Assembly: GCA_036936605.1 (NCBI GenBank)
Contig: JAUPFV010000001.1
Span: forward strand, 118,118,771 to 118,182,770
DNA: 64,000 bases
Direction of reading: 5' to 3'
Source: Limnanthes douglasii subsp. nivea
Taxonomy: Eukaryota > Streptophyta > Magnoliopsida > Brassicales > Limnanthaceae
In this document: positions 44,601-54,682 of the stretch, piece by piece
Position numbering within the stretch: position 1 is the first letter of the stretch
Layout: each line of letters opens with the position of its first letter
Made by a program: the position numbers and the translations under genes
The notes under the pieces: model-generated
Seen by the model: the letters and a program-made list of their open reading frames with translations, nothing else
Databases searched by the model: none
Told to the model about the DNA's origin: nothing

Positions 44601-46372
44601 TGTAGGTGCAAGGGGTGAAGTTTCCCTCAAAGATCTGGATAATTCATTATTCGCCGACATTGATATGTCGCAGTTTGATACGAATAGGGAGCAACAAGAA
44701 GGTACTGGTGGGAACGAAAGCGAAGATGGTAGTTATGAACCAGTGGATACAAGTAACAGTTTTAGTAGTAGTGAGGGGTCTGATACAACTGTTAACGTTG
44801 ATAGTTGTACAAGCACAGAAGAAGAGTTCAACAACAGTGATAACTTGACCAATCCTGGAGAGTCAGACGAGGACTGTACCACAAGGAAGAGAAAGAAACC
44901 GAGGCTGCCCAAGTTGAGAAGGTTCATACCTCCCACTAGACTAAGGTTTATTGAGTTACAGGTTGGCCTTCAGTTTGGTTCGTCAGCACTGTTTTGAAAA
45001 GACTGTCAAAGAGTATGGAATTAAACAGCAGCGCAATATCTACTGCGTTAAAAATGACAAGCTAAGGTGCTCATTCAAGTGCCATTCAGAGAGCTGTAAT
45101 TGGTATATCTATGCTTCTTGCACTAGCAGTGCACCAAACTGGACTATTAAAACAATTAGGGATGACCACCAGTGTGTGCCTACCAACAAGAACAGCAGTG
45201 TCAGTAGTAGGTGGCTTGCCAAATAGTATCTCCACCGGTGGCAAGCTGATACAGACTGGTCAATCAGAAGTTTGATTGCCAACATCAACAAGGAATACCT
45301 GGTGAAGATAACAAGACCGAAAGCATACCGAGCAAGATCGAGGGCTATGAATTTGATACTTGGGGATGATAGGATTCAGTATAGAAGATTGAGGCAATAC
45401 TGTCATGAAATATTAAGGACAAATCTGGGGTCTACAATGATTGTGCAGTGTGATGAGAGGGTGTTCAAAAGAGTCTATGTATGTTTGGCTGGTTTAAAAC
45501 AAGGTTTCAAGTCAGGATGCAGACCGGTGTTGGTTATGGATGGTTGCTTTTTGAATGGGGAAATTGCTTGTAGTTGTTGCGGTGGATGCAAACGACCAGA
45601 TGTATCTGTTGGCGTGGGCTGTTGTAGAGTCTGAAAACAGGGATAGTTGTACATGGTTTCTGCAGCTATTGGGCGACGATATCGACATACAGAACCATAG
45701 AGAATTTACGTGGATATTAGACAAGCAGAAAGGCCTTGTACCTGCCTTGCTTTCCCTTTACCCCAACTCTGAGCATAGATTTTGTGCACGACATCTTTAC
45801 GCAAATATGAAGAAAACCTTCTCTGGTAGAGAAGAGCACAACCTCTATTGGGCTTGCGCAAGGTCCACCTGGGTGGAACAGTTTAATTACTATATGGACC
45901 AGATGAAACAGTGCAACAGAGCCGCGTACGATTGGCTGCAAGAAAGACCTCCTACCCAATGGTCTAGGGCACATTATGACACTGAAAGTAAGTGCTCTAT
46001 GCAGACGAGTAACCTAGCAGAATGTTTCAACACAGTTATATTAGACTATCGTTCGAAAGGAATTATAAGTCTGCTGGAAGGGATAAGGGAGCAGACTGTT
46101 AGGAGGATTGTTAAGAAGAGGAAAGATGTTGAGAAATGGGATCAACGAATATGCCTCGCAATTCAAAAAAGAAAATAGGCAAAGATTATTGGTAAGGCTG
46201 GGCAGTGTCGTGTGCTACAATCGGGTGGGCCTAAGTTTCAAGTTACCGAAGGCCAAAACCAGTATGTTGTCGACATGGAAGAGCGTGAGTGTGCTTGTAG
46301 AGCATGGAAGTTATCGGGTGTGCCATGTTGCCATGCGGTTAGTACTATTTTTTTTAATGGGAAGATAGCCAG
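44600..46372 (+). pseudogene. MULE transposase: DNA-binding, DDE catalytic and SWIM domains
   Basis: The acidic linker (44600-44880) is followed by a basic stretch (RKRKKPRLPKLRRFIPPTRL). The zinc-finger-like region at 44951-45226 reads YGIKQQRNIYCVKNDKLRCS and CHSESCNWYIYASCTSS; it ends at a TAG (45224-45226). The catalytic region starts at 45272. The first Asp is in VLVMDGCFLNGE, after which a frameshift near 45560 leads to 45555-46178 with WAVVESENRDSCTWFLQLLG, the second Asp in WILDKQKGL, then HRFCARHLYANMKK and SNLAECFNTVI. The SWIM zinc finger, ECACRAWKLSGVPCCHAV, lies at about 46275-46350 in a third frame. The enzyme would cut and paste the element via its TIRs; three breaks make it inactive. 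Confidence 0.9.
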
Positions 46373-47484
46373 TTGATTACGTTGCCAACTGTTTCCTAGT
46401 CGCAACGCAGAAGAGTATATATTCTCACATTATAAACCCGATTAATGGGTATAGAATGTGGCTTTCTAATCCGTTTCCACCAGTTGAAGCTCCACCAGAG
46501 ATCAAGGTTTGGGGCGAAGGCAAACAGCAAGAAGGAAAGACAAGTCTGAGCTTCTTCAACCTCCTACAATAGTGTCATCAGCTACAAAACTGTCCAAAGC
46601 ATACAGCACACAGAAATGCAGCAAGTGTAAAGGTACAGTACACAATAAAAGATGTTGCGTTGGTGAAGCTGGAGGCACATCTACGGTCGATGATCCCACA
46701 ACACCAGTACCAGTACAAGGACAACAAGATGGAACGTATACCCAAATACCTGTAAGTCTCATCTACTTTTAAATGTAGCTTATTGTTTTAAACACTTCTT
46801 AATTATGTTTATTGTTTTAAAAACAATTGAGGAGGGAAGGAATTGACAATTCAGGAGTTCAGTCAGATGTAAGTGTGGTTGAGTGTTTTTAAATCCATTT
46901 TTTATTTAGTTCGCTGACTTTGGTTGAATTTGATTGAGTGTGGTTGAATAAAGTTGATTGTGGTTGAGTGTATATATGTGTGGTTGATTGTCTTGTGTTG
47001 TGGTTGCATGTGTTGTGGTCCCAATAAGGCTTTATTTATATTTGTATGCCTTTATGCAGGGAAGTGCAATCTACTGTGTTGATAGAAGACGAGATATGAT
47101 GCATAGAACTGTGGTCTCAATTGTAAGTTTTTAACTTTTTATATTAAAATAGTTTTGGACATATTAGACAAGTTGTGTGAGGAATCTAACTGTTCTTTAT
47201 TTGTTTGATAAATAGGCTACTACACCCTTCTTTTTTCATCTCAAAACAGCATCACATCCCCACATAACAGTTGGATGAAGACAGAAAATATGCAACAGTA
47301 TAAGGAAGCAACACAGGCATCAGCTTCGACGGGAAGCAAAAAGCGAATGCTCCCTGATTCATGGTTACAAAATGCGAAGGCCAAAAAGTTGGATGTTCAT
47401 AGAAGACTTGCACATCAAAATTCCGCGGCAACATCACACGGTGGTGGATACCACAATAACAGAGACCTTCCCCCATCGAATTGA
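46373..47484 (+). pseudogene. MULE transposase C-terminal region with zinc knuckle
   Basis: After the SWIM finger come INPINGYRMWLSNPFPPVEA (about 46440) and then RRKDKSELLQPPTIVSS and a C-x2-C-x4-H-x4-C-type knuckle, CSKCKGTVHNKRCC (46616-46660). The open block closes at 46772 near a GTAAG (46751), which may be a donor. Short exon-like pieces follow at 47060-47120 and at 47275-47484 (KRMLPDSWLQNAKAKKLDVH), after TTGATAAATAG-type acceptors. Exon structure is my inference. Confidence 0.65.
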
Positions 47485-47812
47485 TAGAACCTTTGGATGT
47501 ACTGTGAGATATGATTATGAGTGTGGATATCGATGAGAGATGAGAGAGAAGAAGGAAATGAGATTAGGGTTAGTCTTTTGGTTTAGGTTGGAACGATAGA
47601 GAATGAGATGAAATTTAGGGTTGATAGAAGGGGTTTAGGTGGGAATGAGAACGAGACAGACTCTTGATATCGATCTAGGGTTAGAGGTTGGGTTGGGTTA
47701 GAGATGGGTTTAGGGCTAACCAGGTTATAATATCTAAATGGGCAGGGTTTAAGGTTTGAAAGAAGGGTAAAAGAAATAGGTTAAAGTAAAAATTATTTTT
47801 ACTTTTTTTACT

Positions 47813-48012
47813 GTTGTCACATCAGCGTCCTGCGTGGATAGCTGATGTGGCTGGTCAAAGGGTATTATGGGAACAAATGTTGGGTTGAACTCGAAAAGAA
47901 TGGTTTTATTCTAGTTTCCAAAACGATAAGGACCCCTTTATTACAGCGTCAAATGTAAGGGACCAACTTGTTACAAGTGGCAAACGTGAAGGATGAGTGG
48001 TATTTTTTACCC
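47813..48012 (-). repeat. MULE right terminal inverted repeat
   Basis: It is the reverse complement of 42356-42555 with scattered substitutions. The innermost part contains a CACATCAGCG...CTGATGTGGC mirror present in both ends. Confidence 0.92.
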
Positions 48013-48022
48013 TATGTTTTGA

Positions 48023-48126
48023 TTATATAAGAGCAATATTTTATATAATATTAGATAAATATTTATATTAATTTTATATATATATTTATATCCTAATTGA
48101 TCATGTTTTTTTCAATTATTTTTGAA

Positions 48127-48167
<41 letters not shown>

Positions 48168-48662
48168 GATTTTGCGGATCTTTTACATTAGCCGAGCAAC
48201 GCTCGAGGCTTTTATTAGTTATAACTATAGTAATTTAGTTACATGCAACCAGTCATGCGTCTTTACACATTAGAATGTGTTTATTATCTCGAAATATGTC
48301 TCTATCCCTAATTAATATAGTGTGTCTGTTACTCTATATCTATTTGGCCAAAGTTATTTCCCCCATGAAATTTTTTATTTCCTCTATAATTTGAAAAAAA
48401 ACTCTATGTTGTTATTTCCTCCATAAAGGAAATTACACGTTTGCCCTTCTACCCATTTATTCTACCTCTTTCATTTTCAAGAACGTCATTATTCTACCTT
48501 CCTTTTCCCATTCTATTATCCATACTCATTAACAAATTAAAAGAAAAAAAACCTAACAAACCCATTACTCATTACAAACAATTTATACCTTTCTTTTTTT
48601 CTGGATTTTTTTTGAGTCGCTTACAAAACAACATCGAAAAGAGAGAGCATCCCTAGGAGAAG
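48023..48662. other. AT-rich stretch with (TA)n, then a leader-like region
   Basis: A TA tract fills about 48131-48162. From about 48410 the sequence becomes C/T-rich with AAAACCTAACAAACCC, ending in GAAAAGAGAGAGCATCCCTAG, the texture of a plant 5' leader. I see no clear TATA box at a fixed distance. Confidence 0.45.
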
Positions 48663-48888
48663 GTAAGATTTCTTCAGTTTCTTTGTTTTTTTATTTTTCG
48701 ATTAGGGTTCTTTAGTTTATCTACCTTTAGCCAACTCGATTAGGGTTCTTTAGTTTTTCTTTTTCTTCATTTTTCGAGTAGGGTGGTGGTATTGCTGTTA
48801 GATTTTGTTGTTAGATTCGATTAAGGTTTCGATTTCTGTCTCCTGTTTCGACTTAGTTTCGACTTTGATGTTCTGTTTTTTTTAACAG
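48663..48888 (+). other. Putative leader intron upstream of the RBOH fragment
   Basis: A good donor (GGAGAAG|GTAAGATTTC) and acceptor (TTTTTTTTAACAG|AGAGC) enclose a T-rich 226-bp interval with repeated CGATTAGGGTTCTTTAG. This is the form of a plant 5'-leader intron. Expression is not shown by the sequence. Confidence 0.45.
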
Positions 48889-48890
48889 AG

Positions 48891-48929
48891 AGCATGTGAT
48901 TCCGAGTGGCCATCTCGGAATCACATGCT
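48891..48929. repeat. Hairpin 1 of the GATTCCGAG family
   Basis: Perfect 16-bp arms AGCATGTGATTCCGAG and CTCGGAATCACATGCT enclose the loop TGGCCAT. The inner 9 bp of the arm and the loop recur in hairpins 2 and 3; the outer 7 bp do not. Confidence 0.9.
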
Positions 48930-49067
48930 CTACCAACGGTCTTCTTCCATCTTCTTTGTTTGGAGAGTGTATAGGTACGCGTGTTAAATAGCTAGCTAGA
49001 TCCGTCGCGTAATCTTGTTAGGTATATAGAAGTTGCTTGATTAAACTAGGGAATTGATTAATTACAG

Positions 49068-49400
49068 GGATGAACAAAGACTCCAAAGATGTCGCAGATG
49101 AATTGTTTCATGCTCTTGCCCAGAGACATAACATAATCGGTGATTCAATCAATAAGAGACAGCCAAAAATGTTTCTGGATCAAATCTCCGATGAAAGCTT
49201 CGACTCTAGACTCCAAACCTTCTTTGACATGTAAATACACTGATCTACTTGCCATTAATTAGTTAGATTTATTTATTTATTAATGAATTAATTAATGCTT
49301 AATGCATGTGCATGGTTGATAAAGACGCAGATGGGAAGATTACTGAAGAGGAAGTACGAGAGATTATAAGTCTGAGTGCTTCTGCAAACAGCAGAACAGT
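49068..49400 (+). pseudogene. Respiratory burst oxidase (RBOH) gene fragment, EF-hand region
   Basis: Exon-like 49068-49230 follows an acceptor (TTACAG|GG) and reads [40 protein letters not shown], then [11 protein letters not shown] donor at 49231 opens an 83-bp interval. The frame resumes at 49314 with [20 protein letters not shown], a canonical EF-hand loop, then SASAN. Plant RBOH proteins are plasma-membrane NADPH oxidases whose N-terminal EF-hands bind calcium; this is that cytosolic region. The acceptor before 49314 is AT, not AG, and homology ends at about 49395, where the hairpin repeats begin. The FAD, NADPH and membrane parts are absent. Confidence 0.85.
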
Positions 49401-49408
49401 GATGGCCA

Positions 49409-49439
49409 TCTGATTTCGAGTGGCCATCTTGGAATTAGA
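49409..49439. repeat. Hairpin 2 of the GATTCCGAG family (decayed)
   Basis: The arms TCTGATTTCGAG and CTTGGAATTAGA flank the loop TGGCCAT and pair with three mismatches. It begins at the point where RBOH homology stops. Confidence 0.7.
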
Positions 49440-49460
49440 CGTAACTTGGTTTGAATTTGT

Positions 49461-49501
49461 TTGCAACTGATTCCGAGATGGCCACTCGGAATCAGTTGCA
49501 A
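49461..49501. repeat. Hairpin 3 of the GATTCCGAG family
   Basis: Perfect 17-bp arms TTGCAACTGATTCCGAG and CTCGGAATCAGTTGCAA enclose the loop ATGGCCA, the reverse complement of the loop in hairpin 1. The outer 8 bp differ from those of hairpin 1 yet remain fully self-complementary. Confidence 0.9.
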
Positions 49502-50294
49502 AACCCCAGTTTATATTAAAATTTGATTGTTTCGTAATGTCTAAACACTTAAAAAAAAATTGTTGGTTGGATAAGAACAAGATGCTTCAGTGTTCAGTGT
49601 TTCAGTGCATGGAATGAGATTCTTGATTTTCCATGGTCGAACGATATTTAATCTTCAAAAAAACTGACGTGTTTTAGGTTTATGGTTAATTTTAGTTACA
49701 AAAATCGGATATGTATAATTAAAAAGAGTTTAATGTTATGTTTTTACACAGTAGTGCAATCTATTTCCCTAATGACACATAATATTAAATTTGAAAACAA
49801 AATAAAGATAAACTAGTAATATCATTTTCAAATATTTTAAAGATTTCAAATTATGGACAAAATTAAAAATTTAATGGGAGAAATAGCTTTTCCTTTGCTA
49901 TTTAACTTATCTTTCGTCGATAATTCTATTTGATCCGAGACATAACACTACTAGTACAATGCGTAAGTTTCGCGTAATTGTCAAATCTTGAGGGATCTCC
50001 AACTGTGATTTAGTGATATGGCATAATAGCAGGTGTCATCCATTGGTTGGGACATAAAAACTTCAATCTACGTAGAGTAGTGGGTTAGAGAGAGACTTTA
50101 GCCCCTTTGCATTAAATGTTATGTAACTCTTTCTCGCAACAGCTTCTGCGGCTCGCATTTAATGCGCACTCTCTCTGCATAACTATCCTCACTCGCACTA
50201 TCTCGCGCTTACTTTCACATCTACATTTTCCACCAACGCTTTTCATTACCTATATAGCCTATACTTTAAAATGAATATATTAACTTTAATAATA
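49502..50294. other. AT-rich stretch, no gene
   Basis: Nothing is recognised apart from the 13-bp target repeat of the neighbouring SINE at 50282-50294. The block at 49960-50240 is less AT-rich, with CTCGCATTTAATGCGCACTC near 50152. Confidence 0.45.
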
Positions 50295-50518
50295 TTAGCC
50301 TCCAAGGGGTAGCCGAGTTAGTTGAGTATGGCATTCTTATAACCAAAAGGTCATGAGTTCGAATCTCTCTACATACGCTTTCTCGGCTGAGTCTGTCATC
50401 TTGTGTGGTTTACCTTCTGGCGTTGGTTTGCAGACTATTGCGTCAGACTGTGGGTTTACCCTGTGCGCACACATTGCACTCTAAGTAGCGGCTGCGGATT
50501 CCCTCCTTAAAAAAAAAA
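50295..50518 (+). mobile_element. tRNA-derived SINE
   Basis: The 5' part, GGGGTAGCCGAGTTAGTTGA...GGTCATGAGTTCGAATCTC, contains RNA polymerase III box A and box B motifs at tRNA-like spacing. A tRNA-unrelated body follows, then a 3' poly-A run (50509-50520). The flanks AACTTTAATAATA (50282-50294) and AACTTTAGTAATA (50519-50531) form a 13-bp target duplication with one mismatch, partly overlapping the tail. SINEs depend on LINE reverse transcriptase. Confidence 0.88.
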
Positions 50519-50823
50519 AACTTTAGTAATACTGTAATTATTTAAGTCAGTATAATTTATAATCATCGTATTTCTTATTTAAATACTGCAAATCGTTTTT
50601 GAAAAAAATATGTTAAATTTAAAGTAAAAAAATCCGTATAAATATAAGGGCATATCTCGAAGATAAAAATAAGCGTTTAGAAAAAAAACGGATGATGTAT
50701 GGTTATTATTTCCGAAGAAATAGGCTAACTCAAATATAATAAGAAAAATATAGAGGCAGAGGTAAACAGATTTACTGTTTGTGTGGAACGACCTAAATAA
50801 ATCGGCTATCAAATATAATGAGC

Positions 50824-51081
50824 AGCTCGGGCTAAGAACCTTGGTTAGTCACCAGACTTTGACATGTGTATCAAAAATGTCAGTGATGTTTTTTTTTATC
50901 AAAACAGTCATTTTTGTTGGTTTCATTTCGCATATGTGGTCACTTTTGTTTGTCTTGATTTGAGTTACCACGGATGTAACAAAAAGCCAACAAAAGTGAC
51001 CGTTTTGATAAAAAAAAACATCAATGACATATTTGATACACATGACAAAGTCTGGTGACTAACCAAGATTCTTAGCCGAGC
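50824..51081. mobile_element. Long fold-back element (MITE-like)
   Basis: The arms 50824-50920 and 50985-51081 are inverted copies with only a few mismatches: GGCTAAGAACCTTGGTTAGT, CACCAGACTTTGACATGTGT and GATGTTTTTTTTTATCAAAA in the left arm each have a close reverse complement in the right. A ~65-bp spacer separates them. No convincing target duplication is visible, so the superfamily is undecided. Open frames in both directions across it are by-products of the inverted arms. Confidence 0.85.
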
Positions 51082-51106
51082 AACACGTGGTATTTAACAT
51101 GTAGAT

Positions 51107-51240
51107 ACATGATAACTACAAAAATAAATACACAAGTTAGTAACCATTTATTAGCAAATTTTTCTAATTTTGAGACATGATAACTACAAAAATAAATACA
51201 CAAGTTAGTAACCATTTATTAGCATATTTTTTTAATTTTG
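51107..51240. repeat. 68-bp tandem duplication
   Basis: 51107-51174 and 51175-51240 are nearly identical copies beginning ACATGATAACTACAAAAATA, with a small difference at the 3' end (GCAAATTTTTCTAA against GCATATTTTTTTAA). Confidence 0.92.
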
Positions 51241-51374
51241 ATGTAATTTGATATGAGTAATTACTATCGGTATTTATATTTTATTTCGTTGACAAAATTA
51301 CCTTTTCTACTTAATTAAATATGTTAGATCCCTAAGTTTTGATTGAGACAATAAATCAAATTAAATTTTAACAT

Positions 51375-51491
51375 AATTTCCCAAATGAAGTTCTAATACT
51401 AATAAATAAATGAATAAAGAAAGATATTAATCATCCGAACAAAGAAAATAGAATTTCCAAAATGAAGTTCTAATACTAATAAATAAATGAA
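51375..51491. repeat. Direct repeat of about 40 bp
   Basis: AAATGAAGTTCTAATACTAA and the following TAAATAAATGAAT occur at about 51382 and 51459 with a 77-bp offset. The interval between them is partly repeated at the left (AATTTCC). Confidence 0.8.
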
Positions 51492-52191
51492 TTGATCTGG
51501 AAAATAGTAATTATAAAATAATTATTTTTATAATTAAAAAATTAAAATTAAAATCACCTGTAAAATTTTGTACATTGTTTATTTATATTCTAGCCGTTAT
51601 TTATTTTTCAAATTTGGTTTGAAAAATACTATTAACGTTATTTGTTTTAAAAAAATAAAACCTTAATTTCAAATAAAGAAACGGAAATAATGAACATTCA
51701 ACTTTTTAAATAAAAAATATTTAAATAAAAGATGTTTAAAAAATTAATTTTTTTGAAAAATGAAAATTTAACTGAACTTTTACAATGTTTAATTTAAAAA
51801 AGACAGATTTAAAAAACTAATTTTAAAATTATTTAAAAGTTGATTTTAATTAAAATTTTAAATTAACATTTATTTCAAAACTGATATTTTAAAATATTTC
51901 GAAAACTTATTTTTATATTTTTATTTAAAATTCCAAAATAAATAACTTTCATAATATAAAACCTATAAATATTATTTAATAGTTATAAATTACTTTAACT
52001 GAAAATAATAATATAATATATATTTTTTTAATTACCCTCACTTACCTAATTAATGATTGTATATTAACATTGAAAAGAACTATATGGAACAAAAGGGTAA
52101 GGACGTCTTAAAAAATGTCTAATCTCTCTCATTATTACAATTCCACAAAAAAATGTGATTATTATAGAAAAAGTTCACATTAAATGCTTGT
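51492..52191. other. Very AT-rich stretch, no gene
   Basis: Homopolymer-like runs of A and T with stops in all frames. No feature is seen. Confidence 0.5.
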
Positions 52192-52217
52192 TAACCGGTG
52201 CTCATGAGCACCGGTTA
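52192..52217. repeat. 26-bp perfect palindrome
   Basis: The arm TAACCGGTGCTCA is followed immediately by its exact reverse complement, with no loop. It lies about 30 bp beyond the LINE fragment. GC content is high for its surroundings. It may be a transposon end, but no partner copy is visible in the window. Confidence 0.85.
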
Positions 52218-52244
52218 GCATAACCTTATAAATAAATGTGAGTT

Positions 52245-53110
52245 TAGTTAAAAACTTATTTTGTACCATAAATTTTGTGTCAATAAACTGAACCGAGGGT
52301 CGAGAAAATACTGTACTAAAACTGTAATTGTACCAACACCGTAAAGGTAAGGGTAAGAGGGAACCAAAAAAATTTGTATTCTTCTTCCGTCAGACATGGT
52401 ATATAACTGCACCAAAACAAGTGCGCCAGTGATGACACTTTCGAGAAGTATAATAATTTGACGTCTCAGAAATCCAAGAGCACCATTTGAGAGCATTTAG
52501 TGTAAACCCGAGATTAGAGTTGACATTGCTCGAGAGATTCTTAGTGAAACTACAAACAAAAATAATATGATTGATAGTTTCAATCTCTGAATTGCATAAA
52601 ACACAATCTGATAGCGTATTTAAACCCAACTCAAAATCTTGTCTCGAGTTGACAACATACTTTGGGTTGTCATCCAAATGATGAAAGAGTGACGAATAAT
52701 GTTATACTTATTCTATACTAACCCGGCACACCCGACACAGGGGGTGAACGTACGAGTGATGTTGTTGGTGTCCATGATAGTGAAATTTGAATTTCCTCTC
52801 TTGGCGGTCCAGAAGTGCACGTCACTGAAGTTGATATTTAGAGAAGGTGGGGAGAGAATGAGATTGTCAATATCCTGATGATTGCTGCAGTTTTTTGCAC
52901 GAGCAGATGTGATGTGAGATGGTCATTTTAAGCAGTCATCCTAAATGATATCTAAGACCTTGAGAATCTTCCTATATCTAGAATCTTTAATTATATTTTC
53001 TCATAGTTGTTTACTAGAGATGTGGTACTACATTAGGGATCATACCAGAAGGAAATATCAGCCTCGTTACGAATCGTCACCCTATACAAACTAGCCAAGA
53101 CCTAAGACAT
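52245..53110 (-). pseudogene. LINE (non-LTR retrotransposon) 3' fragment
   Basis: On the minus strand the order matches the C-terminal part of plant LINE reverse transcriptases: NEADISFWYDP (about 53075), DVHFWTAKRGNSNFTIMDTN (52830-52760), RHSFIIWMTTQSMLSTRD (52690-52640), then a zinc-binding CVLCNSEIETINHIIFVCSF and FGAVIYHVW (52620-52385). The last is the zf-RVT domain. Frames change several times and stops are present. The polymerase and endonuclease are missing, as is usual for 5'-truncated LINEs. Confidence 0.82.
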
Positions 53111-54306
53111 AAAACTTACATCCAAGTCTAAGAGGGGGAGGAACCTAGATCTAAATCTCGTAAATTATTATTATTGTTTTTCTGGATTTGATCAAGTCGC
53201 ACCATATTGATTTTTTTATTATTACTTATTAAAAACCATGTATGCTTAAAGATAGCCCCTCGATTCCTGATTTTTAAGTAAATAACCAATTTTTATTTTA
53301 AATTATTCTTTTTAGTATAAATTTATAAACATAAATAATATTTATTTTCTTTTATATTTTTCTCGAATGGTTAGATTCTTTCGTTTTGTAGTTTTGTACA
53401 CGTTTTACCATTTTTCTTATAACTGTAATATTCAGAAATGAATACGACGATGAAACAAACACTTCAACCTCAAATACATATATTTTCACCTCATTATTCA
53501 TCTCACATTTTCCTTTCGTTAACGATATTTTCATCGTGAGTTTTTACATTTATTCAGGTGAATTTACTTTGATTTTAGTTTACAATGATATTATTGGCTA
53601 GTTTTAAGGTTTATAGTATATTTTGTTACTTTTTAGGATTTTTATGTTTGAATTTACCTAATCCATGATTTGAAAATATGGAAAATATATCTTTTCAATT
53701 TGGTGGAACAGTAGTTTAGTAATCGAGTTTGAAATAAATAAATATACTTTGTTTGATATTTTCGAGTTTTATTTTTGTTATATGGTGTGATCAGCGGTTG
53801 AAAATAGAGGAACTCAGTTTGTTGCATAATTTGCAAATGATATTAAGCTTTGTTTCGCATTTGATACTTCATATTATTTTGCATGATGTTGTTGTTTTTT
53901 ATAATGTGTTTTGCATTTCCCATTTATACGGGAAAATGTATTAGTATTGTTATATATTTCGCGGTTTTTTGATGAATTTATTATCTTGTTTCACATTTTA
54001 TATTTATGTGGTGCATGTATTAGTTGTATTTTATATTTTGCATTATATTATGCCTATCTTATTATTGTTTCATATTTTGTAATGGTATTAACATAAGCTT
54101 TGCATTTCGAAAATAATACAAGAAACATGGCCACAATTGTATTTTTCATATCATGTTTATAAACCCTGAATAAAACCATGAAGCAAAAAAACATAAATAC
54201 ATACCAAAACAACAAGAAAAACTCTTTTCATACTATTTTCAATGTTATATATGACTCGTGAACACGACACAAACTCGACACGAAAAACTAAGATTAGGAT
54301 CAAGAT
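53111..54306. other. AT-rich stretch with TTTCGCAT-type repeats
   Basis: From about 53830 to 54110 the words GTTTCGCATTTGATAC, TTTTGCATTTCCCATT, TTTCACATTTTATATT and CTTTGCATTTCG recur every 30-60 bp. They belong to the same degenerate repeat seen from 57830 on. No gene is recognised. Confidence 0.6.
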
Positions 54307-54682
54307 TGGTGAGGATAATTTCGGTCTAAAGGTAATTTAGTCAGATATTTTGTAATGTTTCAAAGGTATTTAATGTTTGGGTAGTTTGTAGTGAGAGATT
54401 TGAGCTGTCTTGTTGTATTTAATGTTCATTACCCTCATCAATGAAGGTGGTTGGGTATTTATACCCTTAATTGTGGGCCTCGTGGGTTTTCGGGTCAAAC
54501 TCATGAAACCGGGTTGACTTCAAAGGCTCGTAAGTTTATTAAGCAAGTTGATAATTAGCTTAGTCATAAAGTGATTAGTTTTTAATACTTTACACTTGTT
54601 CGGATGGTTCAGTGGGTGGTTTTTGTCCGAATTGCCCCTGTCCGGTTTCTACAGTGAGTGATGAGAAAATCCGGACTCGTCA
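54307..54682 (-). repeat. LTR of the truncated Gypsy-1 relative
   Basis: On the minus strand it begins TGACGAGTCCGGAT and ends with CTCACCA, matching the LTRs at 9523 and 21688 over full length with moderate divergence. It holds the same palindromic TATA motif (54453-54466). Confidence 0.9.

Larger units (their letters stand above)
42356..48012 (+). mobile_element. Full-length Mutator-like element (MULE) with long TIRs
   Basis: The 5657-bp element starts GGGTAAAAAACATC and ends TGGTATTTTTTACCC. It is flanked by a perfect 10-bp repeat, TATGTTTTGA, at 42346-42355 and 48013-48022; MULEs make 9-11-bp duplications. The terminal inverted repeats span about 200 bp with good similarity and continue weakly for another ~60 bp (TTATAACCCGGTTAG inside the left, rc TTATAACCTGGTTAG inside the right). 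Inside, on the plus strand, is a MuDR-type transposase gene with PB1-like, zinc-finger, DDE, SWIM and zinc-knuckle parts, broken by frameshifts. Structurally it is complete, so it was a recent autonomous copy. Confidence 0.93.

Noticed and set aside
43767..44611. Minus-strand His/Leu- and Ser/Pro-rich frames in the MULE
   Set aside because: They are by-products of the GATGGT-rich minisatellite read backwards.
48891..49501. Hairpins as a microRNA precursor
   Set aside because: Arms of 16-17 bp with 7-nt loops are too short for a plant pre-miRNA with a 21-nt duplex. A repeat explanation fits better.
50295..50370. A functional tRNA gene
   Set aside because: Box A and box B are present, but the 5' and 3' ends do not form an acceptor stem, and the sequence continues into a body with a poly-A tail and target repeat, which define a SINE.
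50849..51058. Paired frames beginning MCIK(Y/N)V on both strands
   Set aside because: They are mirror images created by the fold-back arms.
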